From Varanus komodoensis (lineage: Eukaryota > Chordata > Lepidosauria > Squamata > Varanidae), in assembly GCF_004798865.1 (NCBI RefSeq), contig NW_025335438.1:14568513-14632512 (forward strand): a stretch of 64,000 nt of DNA, written 5' to 3'. The notes below the pieces were generated by a model. The model was given only the letters and a program-made list of their open reading frames with translations, made no database searches and had not been told where the DNA came from. The translations under genes were made by a program, and so were the position numbers. Below are positions 34,945-47,022 of this stretch, one piece after another (positions within the stretch are counted from its first letter, which is position 1; every line of letters begins with the position of its first letter).

Positions 34945-35458
34945 TACCACTCTACACGACTCTGGTGCGCCCGCAATTGGAGTATTGTGTTCAGTTTTGG
35001 GCCCCTCATTACAGAAAGGATATAGCCAGGTTGAAGTCAGTGCAGCGTAGGGCCACAAGGTTGGTGGCTGGTTTGCAGGGGATGGGGTATGAGGCGAGAC
35101 TGAGGGAACTGGGTCTCTTCAGCCTGGAGAAGAGGAGACTCAGAGGGGATGTCAGATGGGGATGAACAGAGACCTGTTCTCCCCTGCAGAGGAAGGCAGG
35201 ACATGCTCCAATGGAGCAAAGCTCAGGGAGCCAAGGTTCCATGTGGATGCCAGGAAGCACTTCCTGACAGTCACGACCCCGAGGGTGTGGAATGGGCTTC
35301 CACAAGAGGTCGTTGAGGCCCCATCGGTGCGGGTGTTCAAGGATAGGCTGGACGTCCACATGGTGGGCATGTCGTGAGTGGAGCCAGCTGGTGCTGGAGG
35401 TCAGACTAGATGGCCCGGGAGACCCCTTCTGACTCGCTCTGTTTCTATGTTTCTATAT
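34945..35458 (+). mobile_element. CR1 LINE, 3' end with C-terminal coding
   Basis: [40 protein letters not shown] and [17 protein letters not shown] (34965-35160) are the C-terminal part of CR1 ORF2. The 3' UTR with GTCAGACTAGATGGCCCGGG and TTTCTATGTTTCTA at about 35399-35456 closes it. It is truncated at about 34945. The coding part is well preserved, and the 3' end matches the CR1 tail at 4.2 kb. Confidence 0.9.
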
Positions 35459-35459
35459 T

Positions 35460-36600
35460 CTGTACCTTTAATAGTACTTCCACATTCCTTTGATGAAACT
35501 GTAAAACTTCAGGCATGCCACAGGTAACTTGATTTTTGTTCTGCTCAGTATGAAGATTGTTCTTTATAAAAAAGAAAAAGAGAATCACAGAGAAAAACGC
35601 AACATCTTGTCATTGTAGAATACATTGTGTATAATGTGTTAGGGTTTAAATGATAGAGGCAAGCACAATACTTTGCCTAAGGTTTATGGAAAAGTGTTTT
35701 ATTGTAGGGTTCTAATGAAAGAACAATTAGAAAAAGATAGATTTTGGTGATACAAAGGGATCAGTCCCGGGGTGGGGTGCCATCCCCTCTTTGGAAAAGA
35801 AGCTCCTATGGTATATCATAAACTGCTTTTTGAACTTCCTGTAGTTTTATTAATTACCTTGTTGTACAGTAGGTTTCTGTTCATGAAGCAAACTTCCATG
35901 GAAGAAAAGAAGTAATCACATAATTCCTTGTACTTTTAAGCATCTGAATTATTGCTAGTTATATTGGGCTAGATCTAACAGATGCACAAGTAGAAGCTTC
36001 CCGTGTATGCCCCCAAATGCATTCTGGAGAATTTCCTGACCCTCTGAAGCATATTTGGTAGGGACCTTTCAGTAGGCGGGAAAAATTATTCTGTTTTACT
36101 AGATGATCATCAAGTCCAGTCATTGTAATAAGGAACTCAAAGCAGTTCCTGTATAATTAGTACAGAATAGGTAAAGTTTTCTTTAATTGTATCCCTGAGA
36201 ATTCATTGTTCTGCTAGATTCAATTTAGCATTGAAATGGTGTATTGACTGAATGGCAAAAAAGGTTATTTACAAGATATTTGCATTTCAATGAAGGGAAT
36301 AGTGATTTAACTTCACCTTGCTCTTAATGAATTCAAGTCTTCTTGGCTTGTCAAATTGCTTCTAAGGTACAAAAAGGACTTGCAGATAAAATCTCAAAGA
36401 CAATGTCTATACCTTTGGGTGAATAGGTGAAATGCTGTGAGCTTGGGGAGATCACAAATCCATACCAATCTACAGTAAAACCACCAGAGATTTACCAGTA
36501 AACCCAAATCTACTGTTTTCTGACTCCTAGAATACTCTAGGCTGCTGTTAAGTGGACCATGTGCAAAAGGGGTACTCACTGACTGTTCCTAAACCTGGAA
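35460..36600. other. ASPH intron 5, no recognised feature
   Basis: AT-rich sequence; nothing recognised. Confidence 0.45.
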
Positions 36601-37660
36601 AGGAGTGAGAAGTGGCGGTCAGTGCAGTGTTGATTATGTATGACTTGGACAAAGGAATAGAAGAGATGCTTATCAAAACTGTAGATGCCTCCAAACTTCT
36701 ATACGAAGATGAGTTACAGACGATTTTTCTGTCCCTGCTAGAAGATGAGAGTGGCTTTGTGAAATCACCAAACTGATCAATATCAATATTGAGAAACTTC
36801 TTTGAGAGCAACCATGGAACACAGTAGGCTATGGTAGCAAAGATGTTCTAGCTGTTCATACTTCATGATTTTCTTTAATTTTATTGTTCAGATATTATAG
36901 AAACCCAAGAGTTTGGTGGGCTAGAGTGACAAAGTTCATTTTGACTATCCAAAGGGAAAAAGATACAGCAGTAAAAAGAGTGAATAAGGGAAATTAGGGA
37001 GCTAAGGCACCTGCATGTGCCCCCTAGGAATGTGTTGCTCACCCTACATTAGAAAATAGAAATGGGAATTCCAGATTGTATTGACAAGATGAAGAACAGG
37101 TGTGAAATCTAAATAGGTGAATTACAGCAAGTTAATATAAAGTTCTCCTTTTAGGTTGCAAGATCCAGCTGTGTAAAAAAAATATCTGACACCTGTGATA
37201 GAGTTCTAATGGTTTTATTAGACCATAAATTGAGCACGTGTCAGTAGTGTAATGTGGAAGTAAAAATGGCTTATGAAAGTATATATTCATTAACAGAAGT
37301 ATAATGTTCAGGTTGCGAAAGGTCAAGCTACCGTTCCCTGCTTTGGTCAGTCATTATTTAATGTACTGCAGCATAAGAAGAATATTGACTAACTGGAATA
37401 TATCTAAAAAGTGGGCAACCAAGTTTGTTGGGAAAATGGAGATCAAGTGCTATAAGGGAAGGTTTGAAGGAGTTATGTATGTTTGGTCTGGGGAAGAGAG
37501 GCGATGATACCATTTAAAATTATTTAAAGGACTGTTTCCAGTTGCTAGTGGTTCGTAAGCATAGGTTAAATCACCACCTGTAAGGGGTATTGAAGTACTG
37601 AGTTTCATGCATTGGCTAGGGGTTGGACTAAATGACCTCTGAGAAATGTTTCTAATTATT
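36600..37660 (+). mobile_element. Old CR1/L3-type LINE remnants
   Basis: At 36635-36725 ATGACTTGGACAAAGGAATA matches the CR1/L3 reverse transcriptase region encoding DDLD.G.EEMLIK. At 37420-37660 FVGKMEIKCYKGRFEG, MYVWSGEERR and the untranslated GGGGTTGGACTAAATGACCT fit the 3' part of the same kind of element. Both are on the + strand and degraded, perhaps from one insertion. Confidence 0.55.
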
Positions 37661-37799
37661 TTTCCCTAACTGGTCTATCTTTCAGAATGACAATGTTATG
37701 CTATTGATGAAGGCTGTAGCTTCTCTTACAAATGTAGGGCTAGAGTTCCATTCTGTTAAAGAATGGATGTGTCTTTTATACAAAATGTATATGTGTGGT

Positions 37800-38520
37800 G
37801 GCCAACCAGCATTGTCAGAGTGCCTTACAAAATAGTAAAAGTATAAATATGGTAAAACAATAAAAGAAGAACATGATACATGATTTTAAAAACTCAATCA
37901 ATAAATATAGCATCTGAAAATAAGCAAGAACTTCAAATTTTAATAATGTTAAGTTGTAGGTGGCAGTTTGCTTATAATCATGTAAAAATTTACTATAAAG
38001 GTTACTCAAACAGCTAAATAGCTGTTAATCTTCTATCTCAGGACTACTGATCAACAAAAGTGTGACTCAGCTTCTTCAACTGATATGCTTTTCACTTAGT
38101 TATAAACTGGAAGGATATAAACTTAATAACTAACTGTAGAAAGTATATCAGTTCACTACTGACAGCTTGCCTTCAAATTACCTGTGAACATTTTCAAGTT
38201 AGTCTACCCAGCTAATATCTCTTGCCAATGCTTTCCAAGCATAACTGCCCCATAGTCTTTCACAACTGCTAGGCTGTCACCCACATATTGTCTCTTTCTC
38301 AAGACACCTAAGAAGCCACCTTCCCCAAGGCAAACTACAAAAAAAACCCAAATAAAGCCAGGGAGTATTGAAAGCCAGAAAAAAGCAAGTTCATAGTAAG
38401 TCCATAGCTTCTAAGATTAAAATACACTAAAAGCCTGGTGGAATAAACATGTCTTAATTGCATGTCTAAAGAACATCTGGGAAGGAGCCAGACTTTCCTT
38501 TCTTATGCAAGAGTTTCAGA
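37800..38520 (-). mobile_element. Old L2-like LINE 3' debris
   Basis: AGTGCCTTACAAAATAG near 37820 and AAGCCTGGTGGAATAAACAT with GGGAAGGAGCCAGAC near 38431-38492 look like minus-strand remains of an L2-like C-terminus and 3' UTR. The similarity is weak. It ends a few hundred bases before junctin exon 6. Confidence 0.35.
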
Positions 38521-38785
38521 ATTTGGGTGATGCAACTGAAAAGGTGTCATTGCCAATCATAGTCATTTGTTGATGGAGACTAAACAAATTACTTGTGCTA
38601 TGTCTAACTATATTTTAATTTTGTTTAATATAACACTCCAGAAAGAATAATGGTAAATTATATTTATAAGTAACTTACTTCTCACACTGGTAATTATATT
38701 TTTTGTGTATGTATGTGGGGTGTGTGTATGTGTCTTAAAAACTGGAAATAATGACTGCCAACTGTTTCCATCTTACAATAATCAG

Positions 38786-38830
38786 GAAAGTCACCTGGAG
38801 AGGTTGTCAAGAGAAAAGCTAAAGACCAAG
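38786..38830 (+). CDS. ASPH: ASPH junctin-specific exon 6
   Basis: The acceptor ATAATCAG ends at 38785 and the donor GTATTT starts at 38831; the exon is 45 nt, phase 1-1. It encodes G-KSPGEVVKRKAKDQ. Human junctin has EGPSGVAKRKTKAK immediately after the calcium-binding exon, so the match is in the right place, with the same basic pattern (PSG-VxKRKxK) and length. It begins the lumenal basic region of junctin that binds triadin, calsequestrin and the ryanodine receptor. The pyrimidine tract is weak (CCATCTTACAATAATCAG), fitting a tissue-regulated exon. Confidence 0.82.
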
Positions 38831-40640
38831 GTATTTTGTTGTTGGATCCTTAGTGGTCTGTATTGCATATTGATTTGTAATGCCTGCAATGCATGTGTTT
38901 TGCTATCTTGGTAAATGTGCATACTAATTCTCAGTGGTTTTTGTATCAAACAGGATACTTAAAAATATGGAACAAAAGTATTTAGAAATAGGTTAGAGTT
39001 TTTAATAGTTTTTAATCCCCATTAAATCAATAATATTGTAAACTCTAATCCAGCTATCTATACATGAAAGGAAGTTTCTTGTACATCTGCTGGATGGGAA
39101 ACCCTTTGTTCAAATGGATGCAATACATGCAATCCTGAAGGAGTACTTATGCCTCTATGTATGTTTTCAGGTTCAAAGGTCAAAATTAGATTTCTGCCAA
39201 TTAACTTTTCTGAAATAAAAGCAGGTCTCTGGATTTAGTCCTCCTAGTCCTTGCCAATATCTTACAGATAGAGTTCTGGATTTTTTCCTCAGCTGTGTGC
39301 ATAGATTAGTGGCTGCTGGGTAATTCTTTTGAACTGAAGTCTTTGGGCAATAATTTTAATCATTTTATAGATAAGGTGTCTGTACTATGCATAACAAATG
39401 AAAACCGGTATGTGGCTTTCATATATTAGGCCTATATAAATTAATTTAAACATTTCCTGAAGGAGGAATATAGTTAGAGTCTGTTCCTTTTTTCTATATT
39501 GAGATTGTAATATTTGTCATTCTGAGGAATTTAATAATCTTGCCTAACTTTATTTTTCAGTGCATGACTTTTCTTCTGTGATAAATAGGTTATAAGTGTA
39601 AATAATGTATTGGATGCTCAGTGCCTGACATTAGCAAAGTCATCTTAAATTTATTTCCATTTGCTCAAGGGAATGAAAATACGTGTGGGAGTAATCACTA
39701 ATGTCATTTTACTGTAACTGTCCTTTATAAGTGCATTCGTCTCTTCATCCTTAAAACTGATGTTCAGGAGAACTGAAGAGAAATGGTTATCTAAGGGCCT
39801 TCACAAATGTATAGTTCCCGGCCCTTATTAAGAATGTGGGTATGGGTACGGGCAGTGTCTTGGAAAGAACAGCCAACAGAAGAGATTTTAATTCAATTTC
39901 TTCCTCCTGAATATTTCCTGAAAATGCTTCCTCCAAATCTGTCTTTCATTCAGTTCCAGTTTTGGAGTTCAGTGGTAGGGAACTGTCCAAAGTGAACATT
40001 TTCCGGAAAAGAATTATGTACCTGTCAGTTTCCCCTTCTCTCATGGTTCTTCTGTGAGACCTAGTAAGGTCCTGAACAATAACACTAGTAAGCATGTCTG
40101 GGTGTGCTGCATGGCCACTAGTATTTGACTGGATTTAAATTTGATTTGCATTGTTCTTTAAAATAATGGTATTTACTTGCTAATAATGTAATTGAAAAAT
40201 ACATAAACGTTCTAAATGTTCAGGAAGATATTTTGGTATCAGAATGAAAGGAGGTTAGGATACCTCACCCTCTCTTTTTCAGTGATAACCTCTGGCAGAA
40301 TAAAAAATTCTGTTTGGATTTAAAATATTACAGATGCATATTATCCCTACATTATTTTTAAATTTATGTTTTTACACTCAAAGTTTTTAAGTGTCAGAGG
40401 CTGTTTAGAAAAAAAATTGTGCTGGAGGCAGTACTTCACTTGGCAGCATTCCAGCTTCTATATATGTTTTAAAAATCTGGAGATGCAGAAGTTGGCAGGT
40501 TCATAAGGAGGCATCTGTGAATGTTTTATTGGGGGCCACAAGTTGAACATCTGAGTTTCAGTTAAAATAATTTGAATGAACCTCAGTGCATGATTGCACT
40601 GACTTTATTTTTTCTCTTCCGACCTCCCAATTTTATGTTG
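38831..40640. other. ASPH intron between the two junctin exons
   Basis: AT-rich sequence with no exon or repeat that I can support; the last part of this intron is the old L2 fragment at 40.65-41.15 kb. Confidence 0.45.
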
Positions 40641-40644
40641 TTTA

Positions 40645-41150
40645 GAATTTATTTATTTGGGTATTTTTACCCTGTCCAATGTGTTGCGGGTCTCTGGATG
40701 GCAGAGTAATGAATAGTAATAATTAACAATTATTATATAACCCTATCTAAAATTAATCAAAACCATCATTATAGCAATAAAATACAGGAGACTGAGTTTA
40801 AACATGATCCAAAGGTTGGAAGAATAAATGTTTTCAACAAATGTGGAAAAGATTATGAAGTAAGTCCCAGAAAAACATGTTCCTTGTAGTTATTCCACTG
40901 ATCCTTGTATGCATGAAGGTGATTGAGGCAGGATGATGTTCTTAATGCAAGGACATAATTATGCAGGAGACAGTGTTAATTCAGATACTGGCCCATTTAG
41001 AACTTTACAGTGCAAAACCTGCACTTTGAATTGTACTTGGAATCAGAAAGCCAATGGAAAAACCTTTGAAATTGGTGGAATACTGTCCACACAAATAGTA
41101 TGAAATAACCCTGTTATATTTTGAATATGTACTAGCAGTTGTTTACAAAT
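40645..41150 (-). mobile_element. Ancient L2-clade LINE 3' fragment
   Basis: ATTTATTTATTTGGGTATTT (tail), TCTCTGGATGGC, then GCCCATTTAGAACTTTACAG, CACTTTGAATTGTACTTGGA and GAAAGCCAATGGAAAAACC follow the same order as the minus-strand L2 copies at 7.1 and 12.2 kb (GGGCTTTGTAGGTCATAATC, CACCTTGAATTGGGCCC, GGAAGCCAGTGAAGC). It is old and lies just before the junctin terminal exon. Confidence 0.6.
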
Positions 41151-41493
41151 GATTTTCATATGCAGTCCCTTGATGTTGCCAAGTCATAGCTAGCGGTGAC
41201 AAAATTTAATGTTTAGAGTTTAGCAAAAATCTCTTAAACTAATAGAAAAACAAGTTGGATGATTACCAAAAGATCTTTCTCCAGAAACATTTTAAAAAGG
41301 TACAAACCATTTTAATGCAATTCTTCTGCAACTAATATGTATGAGCAAGTTCTTTTGAAGTGGAAACATGAGTATGTGTTCCGAAGCTGGAATGGAAATA
41401 ATTTACTTGGACTACTAAACTCTAGTTTTTGTAATGTCTGTTTTTTAATGAACATTTCCCTTTCTTAAATGGAAAAAATTGAAAAATTAAAAG

Positions 41494-41822
41494 AGATCAA
41501 AGAATCAACCAAGAAAGTGAAAGAAAAGCAAGAATTAAAGAAGGAAGCAAAAGATGAAGAAAAGAAGAAAAACAAGAGAAAGGCTGATGACTTGGACAGA
41601 AAGGATAAGAAAGTTGCTGATGATAAATCCAAGAAAGAATCTGACAAAGTTAAACGAGATAGGAAAGCAGAAAAGGAGAGGGAGAGATCAGGGTTAGACA
41701 AGAATCTGAAAAATAAAGACCTAAAAGAATCGGCAAGTGGCAAAGATAAGGAAATAAAGATAGCTAAAAGCTTTTCTAAAGCATCTGACAGTTTAGCAAA
41801 GGAAGAAACGAGAAAAAAGTAA
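41494..41822 (+). CDS. ASPH: ASPH junctin terminal exon 7 (KEKE lumenal domain)
   Basis: The exon encodes the highly charged lumenal domain of junctin: alternating Lys and Glu runs (KEKQELKKEAKDEEKKK, then RKDKKVADDKSKKES) ending KEETRKK and TAA at 41820-41822. Human junctin shares KVKE, EELKKE, RKDKKIAD and SRKES in the same order. The acceptor is taken as AAAAG ending at 41493, after the tract CATTTCCCTTTCTT; this gives G|AG = E, the phase needed. The ATG at 41469 is upstream of this acceptor and is not a start. With exons 1a, 2, 4 and 6 the junctin product is 199 residues, close to mammalian junctin (about 210). KEKE motifs mediate binding to calsequestrin and triadin in the SR lumen. Confidence 0.88.
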
Positions 41823-42447
41823 TATTTTTCATATTTGAATATTGCTTCAATCACACCAGATAGCCAAAATACTAAGATAAGTAGATATAGCATCAGTTAG
41901 GCAATTTGTTTTGACCTTGTTAGAATTTTAAAAATGCACTATCATTTGTACCATCAGCCTTACTATATTTATGAATTTGTAAACAGAGTGCTATGAAATT
42001 CCAATTTGTACATAGTTTGTCTGATCATGTCTTGTACATTATTTTTGTACTGTGATCAGTTACATGATGGAATTTAGTTTTTGGTATTCAGTATGTTATA
42101 TGGATGGCTAATACAAAATAAAGAGAAGATTCAAACATTTGCAGGTGTTATTTGATGTAGGACAATATTTGCTTCACCCTGTGAGTCGGAAGTATTATTG
42201 AATAATGAAGTGAAATATGGGACCAGTTCTCACTTTCTAATTTTTTGTGTTCAAAAATCAATTTTATACACCCACTGCAGTGCAAGGTATCAATACCTTG
42301 TATATATGTCCTAGAAGATGTAAAATAATAAGTGCTTGCTAACTAATCAGACAGTAAATACATGAAAGCATAAGAAATGTGAAGACGTAAGAAGACCAAT
42401 TAAGACGAGAATGAGTATAACATCGATTAAAAAATTAGTTTGACATA
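41823..42447. other. ASPH: Junctin 3' UTR and downstream sequence
   Basis: AT-rich 3' UTR to the polyA signal at 42117-42122, then about 300 bp of plain sequence before the CR1 element. Confidence 0.6.
42117..42122 (+). terminator. ASPH: PolyA signal of the junctin 3' UTR
   Basis: AATAAA lies about 295 bp after the junctin stop codon and is followed by a GT-rich stretch (GCAGGTGTTATTTGATG) at about 42140-42157, the usual layout of a cleavage/polyadenylation site. The 3' UTR between them is AT-rich and holds no repeat that I recognise. Confidence 0.6.
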
Positions 42448-44570
42448 TAGAATCATAGAATACTAGAGTTGGAAAGGGCCATGAAGGCCATTGAGTCCAA
42501 CCCCCTGCTGTTGCAGGATACCAGTTTACACCATCCCATTCAGATGACTGTCCAGTTTCTTTTTGAATATCTGCAGTGTCAGAGATACCACGAGCTCCCC
42601 AGGCAACCAGTTCCACTGTCTTATTGCTCTGGCAGTGAGGAAAATTTTCTTGATATCTGGGTTGTGGGAACTTGATTATTTTGTGTCCTACACTCTGGTA
42701 TCAGCAAGAAGAGATCTTGGCCTTCCTCTTTGTGACAGCCTTTGAGGTACTTACAGAGGGCTACCATGCCCCCCCCCCCCCAGTCTTCTCTTCTCAAGGC
42801 TGGACATGCCCAGTTCTCTCAGTCTCTCCCCTTCATAGGGCAGTGTTTCCAAGTCCAGTATCATTATTGTTGCCTTCCTCTGGACCCTTTCTAATGTACC
42901 TGCATCTTTCTTAAATCTTGGTGCCCAGATCTGGACACAGTCTTCCAGATGAGATCTGACTAGTGAGGAATATAAAAGAGCTACTACTTCCCATGATTTG
43001 GAAGTAATACTTCTGTCAATGCATCCCAAAATAGGTTTTGCCAGCTGCATTGCATTATTGGCTCATACTTAACCTGTTGTCCACAATTACTCCAAGATCT
43101 TTTCCTTTCAGTTCTGTTGGGCCACATATTCCCCATCTTGTATCGATGCATTTGAATCTCATTCTGTTGCTTTCAGCCCAGCGTTCAAGTTTATCAAGAT
43201 TGCCCCGAATCTTCATTCTGCCTTCTACAGTGTTTGCTACTCCACCCAGTTTTGTATCATCTGCGAATTTGCTTATCTTTCCTTGTGCTTTCTCATCTAA
43301 ATCATTAATAAGATGTTGAAGTGCACTGGGCCCAGGACTGAACAGTTTGGCACCCCACTAGTTACCCCCAATCAATCTGAGAAGGTGCCATTGTTGACCA
43401 CTCTTTGGGTCCAATTTAGCAGCCAATTTTGGATCCACCTAATAGTTTTTCTGTCCCAATTTTTTCTTCTCAGAATGTCATGTGGCACTATGTTGAAAGT
43501 TTTGCTAAAATCTAGGTAGATTATGTCCACGGTGTTCATTCTGTTCATCTGGGAGATTACCTAATCAAAAAATGAGATTAAATTAGCCTGACAGTATTTA
43601 TCCTTGAAAAATTCATGTTGGCTTCTATTAATCACTGCATTTTCTTCAAGATGCTTGCAGATGGATTTTTAAATAATTTGCTCCAGAATTTTTCCAGAGA
43701 TTGATGTTAGACTAACTGGTCTATAGTTCCCATGTTCATATTTTCCCCTTTTTGAAGACAGGGACGACATTAGCCCTCCAGTCATCTGGCCCTTTTCCTG
43801 TTTTCCATGTTTTGTCAAAGGTAATAGCCAGTGGCTGTGAGAGTTCCTCCGCTAGCTCTTACGTCTCTGGAATGGAGTTCATCAGGCCCTGGAGATTTGA
43901 ATGTGTTTATTCCATCTTAAGTATTTCTTGACTCTTTGTCTGTCAGTCTTGGGCTTCCATTTCTCACTTTCAGCTTGTATTTTCTATTCATTGTAGATTT
44001 CCTTGTGGAAGAAGACTGAGGCAAAGTTGGAACTGAGCACCTCTGCCTTTTCCATGTCTTCCTTGTTGGAATTTTTCATAGCTGTGCTTGGATAATTTTC
44101 TTTTTCAAGATTTCCCACCCCTCTTGGACTTCTTTTCCCTTAAGAGTGTGTTGCTATGGCATTTCACGTATTGTTGTTCTGAGCTGCTCAAAGTTGACTT
44201 TCTTGAAGTCCAGAGTGTGTATTTGGTTCCTGTTAACCTTTGTCTCCTTTATAATTGAAAATTGAAGTATCACATGGTCACTTTTCTCCAGAGTTCCTAT
44301 GACTGCTGTTTTGTCCACAAGGCCATCCCTGTTAGTTAATATTAAATTGAGGATAGATAATCCTCTCTTTCATTCCTTTACCTTCTGCTGGAGAAAGTTG
44401 TCAGCAACGCATGTGAGGAATCTCTTGGTGAGGCCATGTTTGGCAGAAATTGTCTTTCACCATATATCAGGGAACTGAAGTCCTCTGTGATGACTATATA
44501 GTTCTTCTTGGAAATGCTGGCAAGTTGCTTTTTGAAGGTTACCATCATTGTATGTGTCCCCCCCACCCTC
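42448..44570 (-). mobile_element. CR1 LINE, long 3' part, decayed
   Basis: The 3' end is at the low coordinate: the complement of 42448-42515 gives GGGGTTGGACTCAATGGCCT, CCAACTCTAGTATTCTATGA. On the minus strand 43050-42751 encodes LVRSHLEDCVQIWAPRFKKD, ERVQRKATIMI and RLRELGMSSLEKRRL; further upstream are diverged reverse transcriptase blocks (complement of 43300-43560 near PHDILRRKNWDRKTIRWI). A poly-C run occurs at 42770-42781. It is older than the CR1 at 35 kb. Confidence 0.85.
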
Positions 44571-47022
44571 ACTGTTTACATCTTAGAAAAGTGTCCTTTT
44601 TTACGTTCAGATAGAAAGTTGGATGCACTATTCTTATCCTAGTTCTCAATGTACAACATTGGACAGAATAATTATAGATCTGGAGTAAGAACGAATGGCC
44701 TTTGAGAGCTTCTTTTAAGTAGGAAAATCCATACAGGGAAAATGGTGTGTCTGAGAAAGTATTCATTTTGAGAAAACAGATGAACAGAAGATTTTTGTCA
44801 CGGTATCAGTGCAATCTTTGAAAATACATGAATCTGTAGCTGTTTCTGCTTCTGCTCACCAATTTTACTATGAAAATAACCGTGTGCTGACTAGTCAAAT
44901 TTTTACATGAAAATAAAAGCAAGAGTTTCCATGGTAGTTCGGCAGTAATGCAACACAATTGTCAATTGAAATCACACATTGTGTGTTTATATGAAAAATA
45001 AGCTATTTGAGTTTTAGAAAGTAATTTGTGTGATGATCCCCTTTTGTCCTAGGAACATTTTTCCATGTTGTATTTTGGAAGGTATTATTGGTGTCTGCAT
45101 TTCTAACTTTCTGAGAGTATCATTTTAATGGAAACTATTGAAAGAAAAGAGTAAACAGTCTATATTTCCATACTTGAATTATCAGGGTGAGTTGAGAACA
45201 ATATGTAAAGAGTAGAAAAATGTTATCTTAACAACTCTCCAGTAACAAGGGCTATGCCTTTTACAAGACAATTTAGGGATGGAGAAGAATTCTGGAAAGG
45301 AAGGTGATGTTTCCTCAACTGGTTAATTAATTTCTGATCATTCCCCAGTGATGGGACACCAATGGGCTGAACAATGGCTGGGCCAATCTCTTCTGAGCCA
45401 TTTCCAGCCATTTCTGAGCAAGACCACAAAAGGCATCCAAGGGTCTACACTTTCAAAAGGCATCTATGCTCAGGCTAGGAAAAATCTGTCCTGGCCCGAC
45501 TCAAGTACAGAAAACAGAGTGGTTTGGAAGCACAGGTCTAGATAATTTCATGCAGAAGTCCTTATAATCTGAAAAACAATGATTTGACTCATATGATAGG
45601 ACAGTACATCATGTGTGAAAAGCCATGGTGGGTTCCCATTTCTTGTAAACCCAGACCTTTTACCTTAGAGGATCTTGCTTGTTGGCAACAAGCCACATTG
45701 ACAATTCATAGTTTGTTCTAGGGGTTGTACCTACATGGGTTGTCCTTTCATTCTAATCAAAGTGACCAATCTTGTTATAGATACCTGGAACCACCCAATG
45801 AGCTGCTTGGCAAGAATAGCAAAAACTCTTTGCAGCTCCTGCCAGACTTTCCTAGATGAGGACTGCCATGAGACATGTAACAAGTGTTCAAGTGGTAATT
45901 TGGGCCAGTTACACTGGGTGTCCCTTGGCTGTGTCCCTTGCCCCTACTTTTTTGAGTACCTGTTGCTCACTGGTACCCTTTTTGTTCCTGTAACTTTTTC
46001 CTTTCTTTTTAGGGATTCAGTTCTCTGAATTAACAGCCAGTTTTTTTCATCTCCATTTTGACAGGTATAGAGTGACAGCCTCTTCAAAGGGTCCAAGTGA
46101 CACAGCAGACACTGAGTCTGTTAGCAGTTGGCAAACTATTTAATTCTGCTCACAATGTGTACTTTTTTTCAGAAATTACTCTTACTTACACAATTACAGA
46201 GGTGTGCAGTTTGTGAGTACTGAAATGGGCAGCCTTGGTTGGGTATCTGCTGTCCATGTGCAACAGGTACAACCCTGGCAATCAACATAAATAGGTTGTT
46301 ATTTACTTGTCAAAATGTAAAATGTCCCATCAAAACTCCATTTCAAAGGGAGGCCTGAAGTTTGGACAGTAAGCTCCTTGGAGCTTCTTTGGGTCAATGT
46401 CCTGTTTTGGCATCTGCTACAGTTTAACAACTACCCACTGCCTAGAACGTTGCCCAGCTGATACTCCTATTTCCTCACTCATGGAACTGTGCAGCTTTGA
46501 AGTTGTACAAGTGTGACTAAACTCTTTTTGCTTTCTGTTTTTAAATGAAAGTGCAAATTGTTTGCTTTTGTGGACTTAACAGTAAACAGTAAACAATTTG
46601 CCAACCACTGGCAGACCCTCCTATGGGCCACAGTTTCCCATTGTCACAACGAAGATTGTGAAGACTGGCTGTCAGGTTGGAGATCATGAGCTCTTGGGGG
46701 CAGGTGCACAGTTAAAAGGCAAAAATGCAATGATAATTGAAAAGTGTTCATGATCACAGTGAGAGGGGGAGTAGTTCAATCACTCCCCTGGGATCTGGAT
46801 GGGAGTACCAAGGAGCAGGAAGGAAGGAGGGGTGACTAATCAGTTGTGAACCTGATTGTCTTTCACATGCACCATGGGTTTGCACAACAATTGCCAGGCC
46901 CAACCCTTTTTATTTTCCCATTATTGATAGTGTTTTAAGGTTTGATTTTAATCTTTGTAATTTCGAAGCTGTATCTTATATATTTTATTCTGTCACCACC
47001 CTGAGACATTGTGAAGAGCAGG
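44571..47022. other. ASPH intron, mostly unrecognised
   Basis: AT-rich sequence. Inverted pieces AGCAGTTGGCAAACTATTTA (46120) and GTAAACAATTTGCCAACCAC (46587) could be ends of an old hAT-like element of about 490 bp, but no target duplication is seen. No exon was found. Confidence 0.4.

Noticed and set aside
41469-41493. ATG at 41469 as a start of a separate Lys/Glu-rich gene
   Set aside because: It lies upstream of the best acceptor and inside the intron. The frame fits as the terminal exon of junctin, spliced from 38830.
41465-41893. Minus-strand 142-aa Ser/Phe-rich ORF
   Set aside because: It is the complement of the Lys/Glu-rich junctin exon; the serine and phenylalanine repeats come from reading GAA/AAG codons backwards.
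46117-46606. Possible hAT element from inverted GGTTGGCAAA-like ends
   Set aside because: The ends agree only over about 10 bases plus scattered matches, and the flanking 8-mers (TCTGTTAG and GCAGACCC) are not duplicates.
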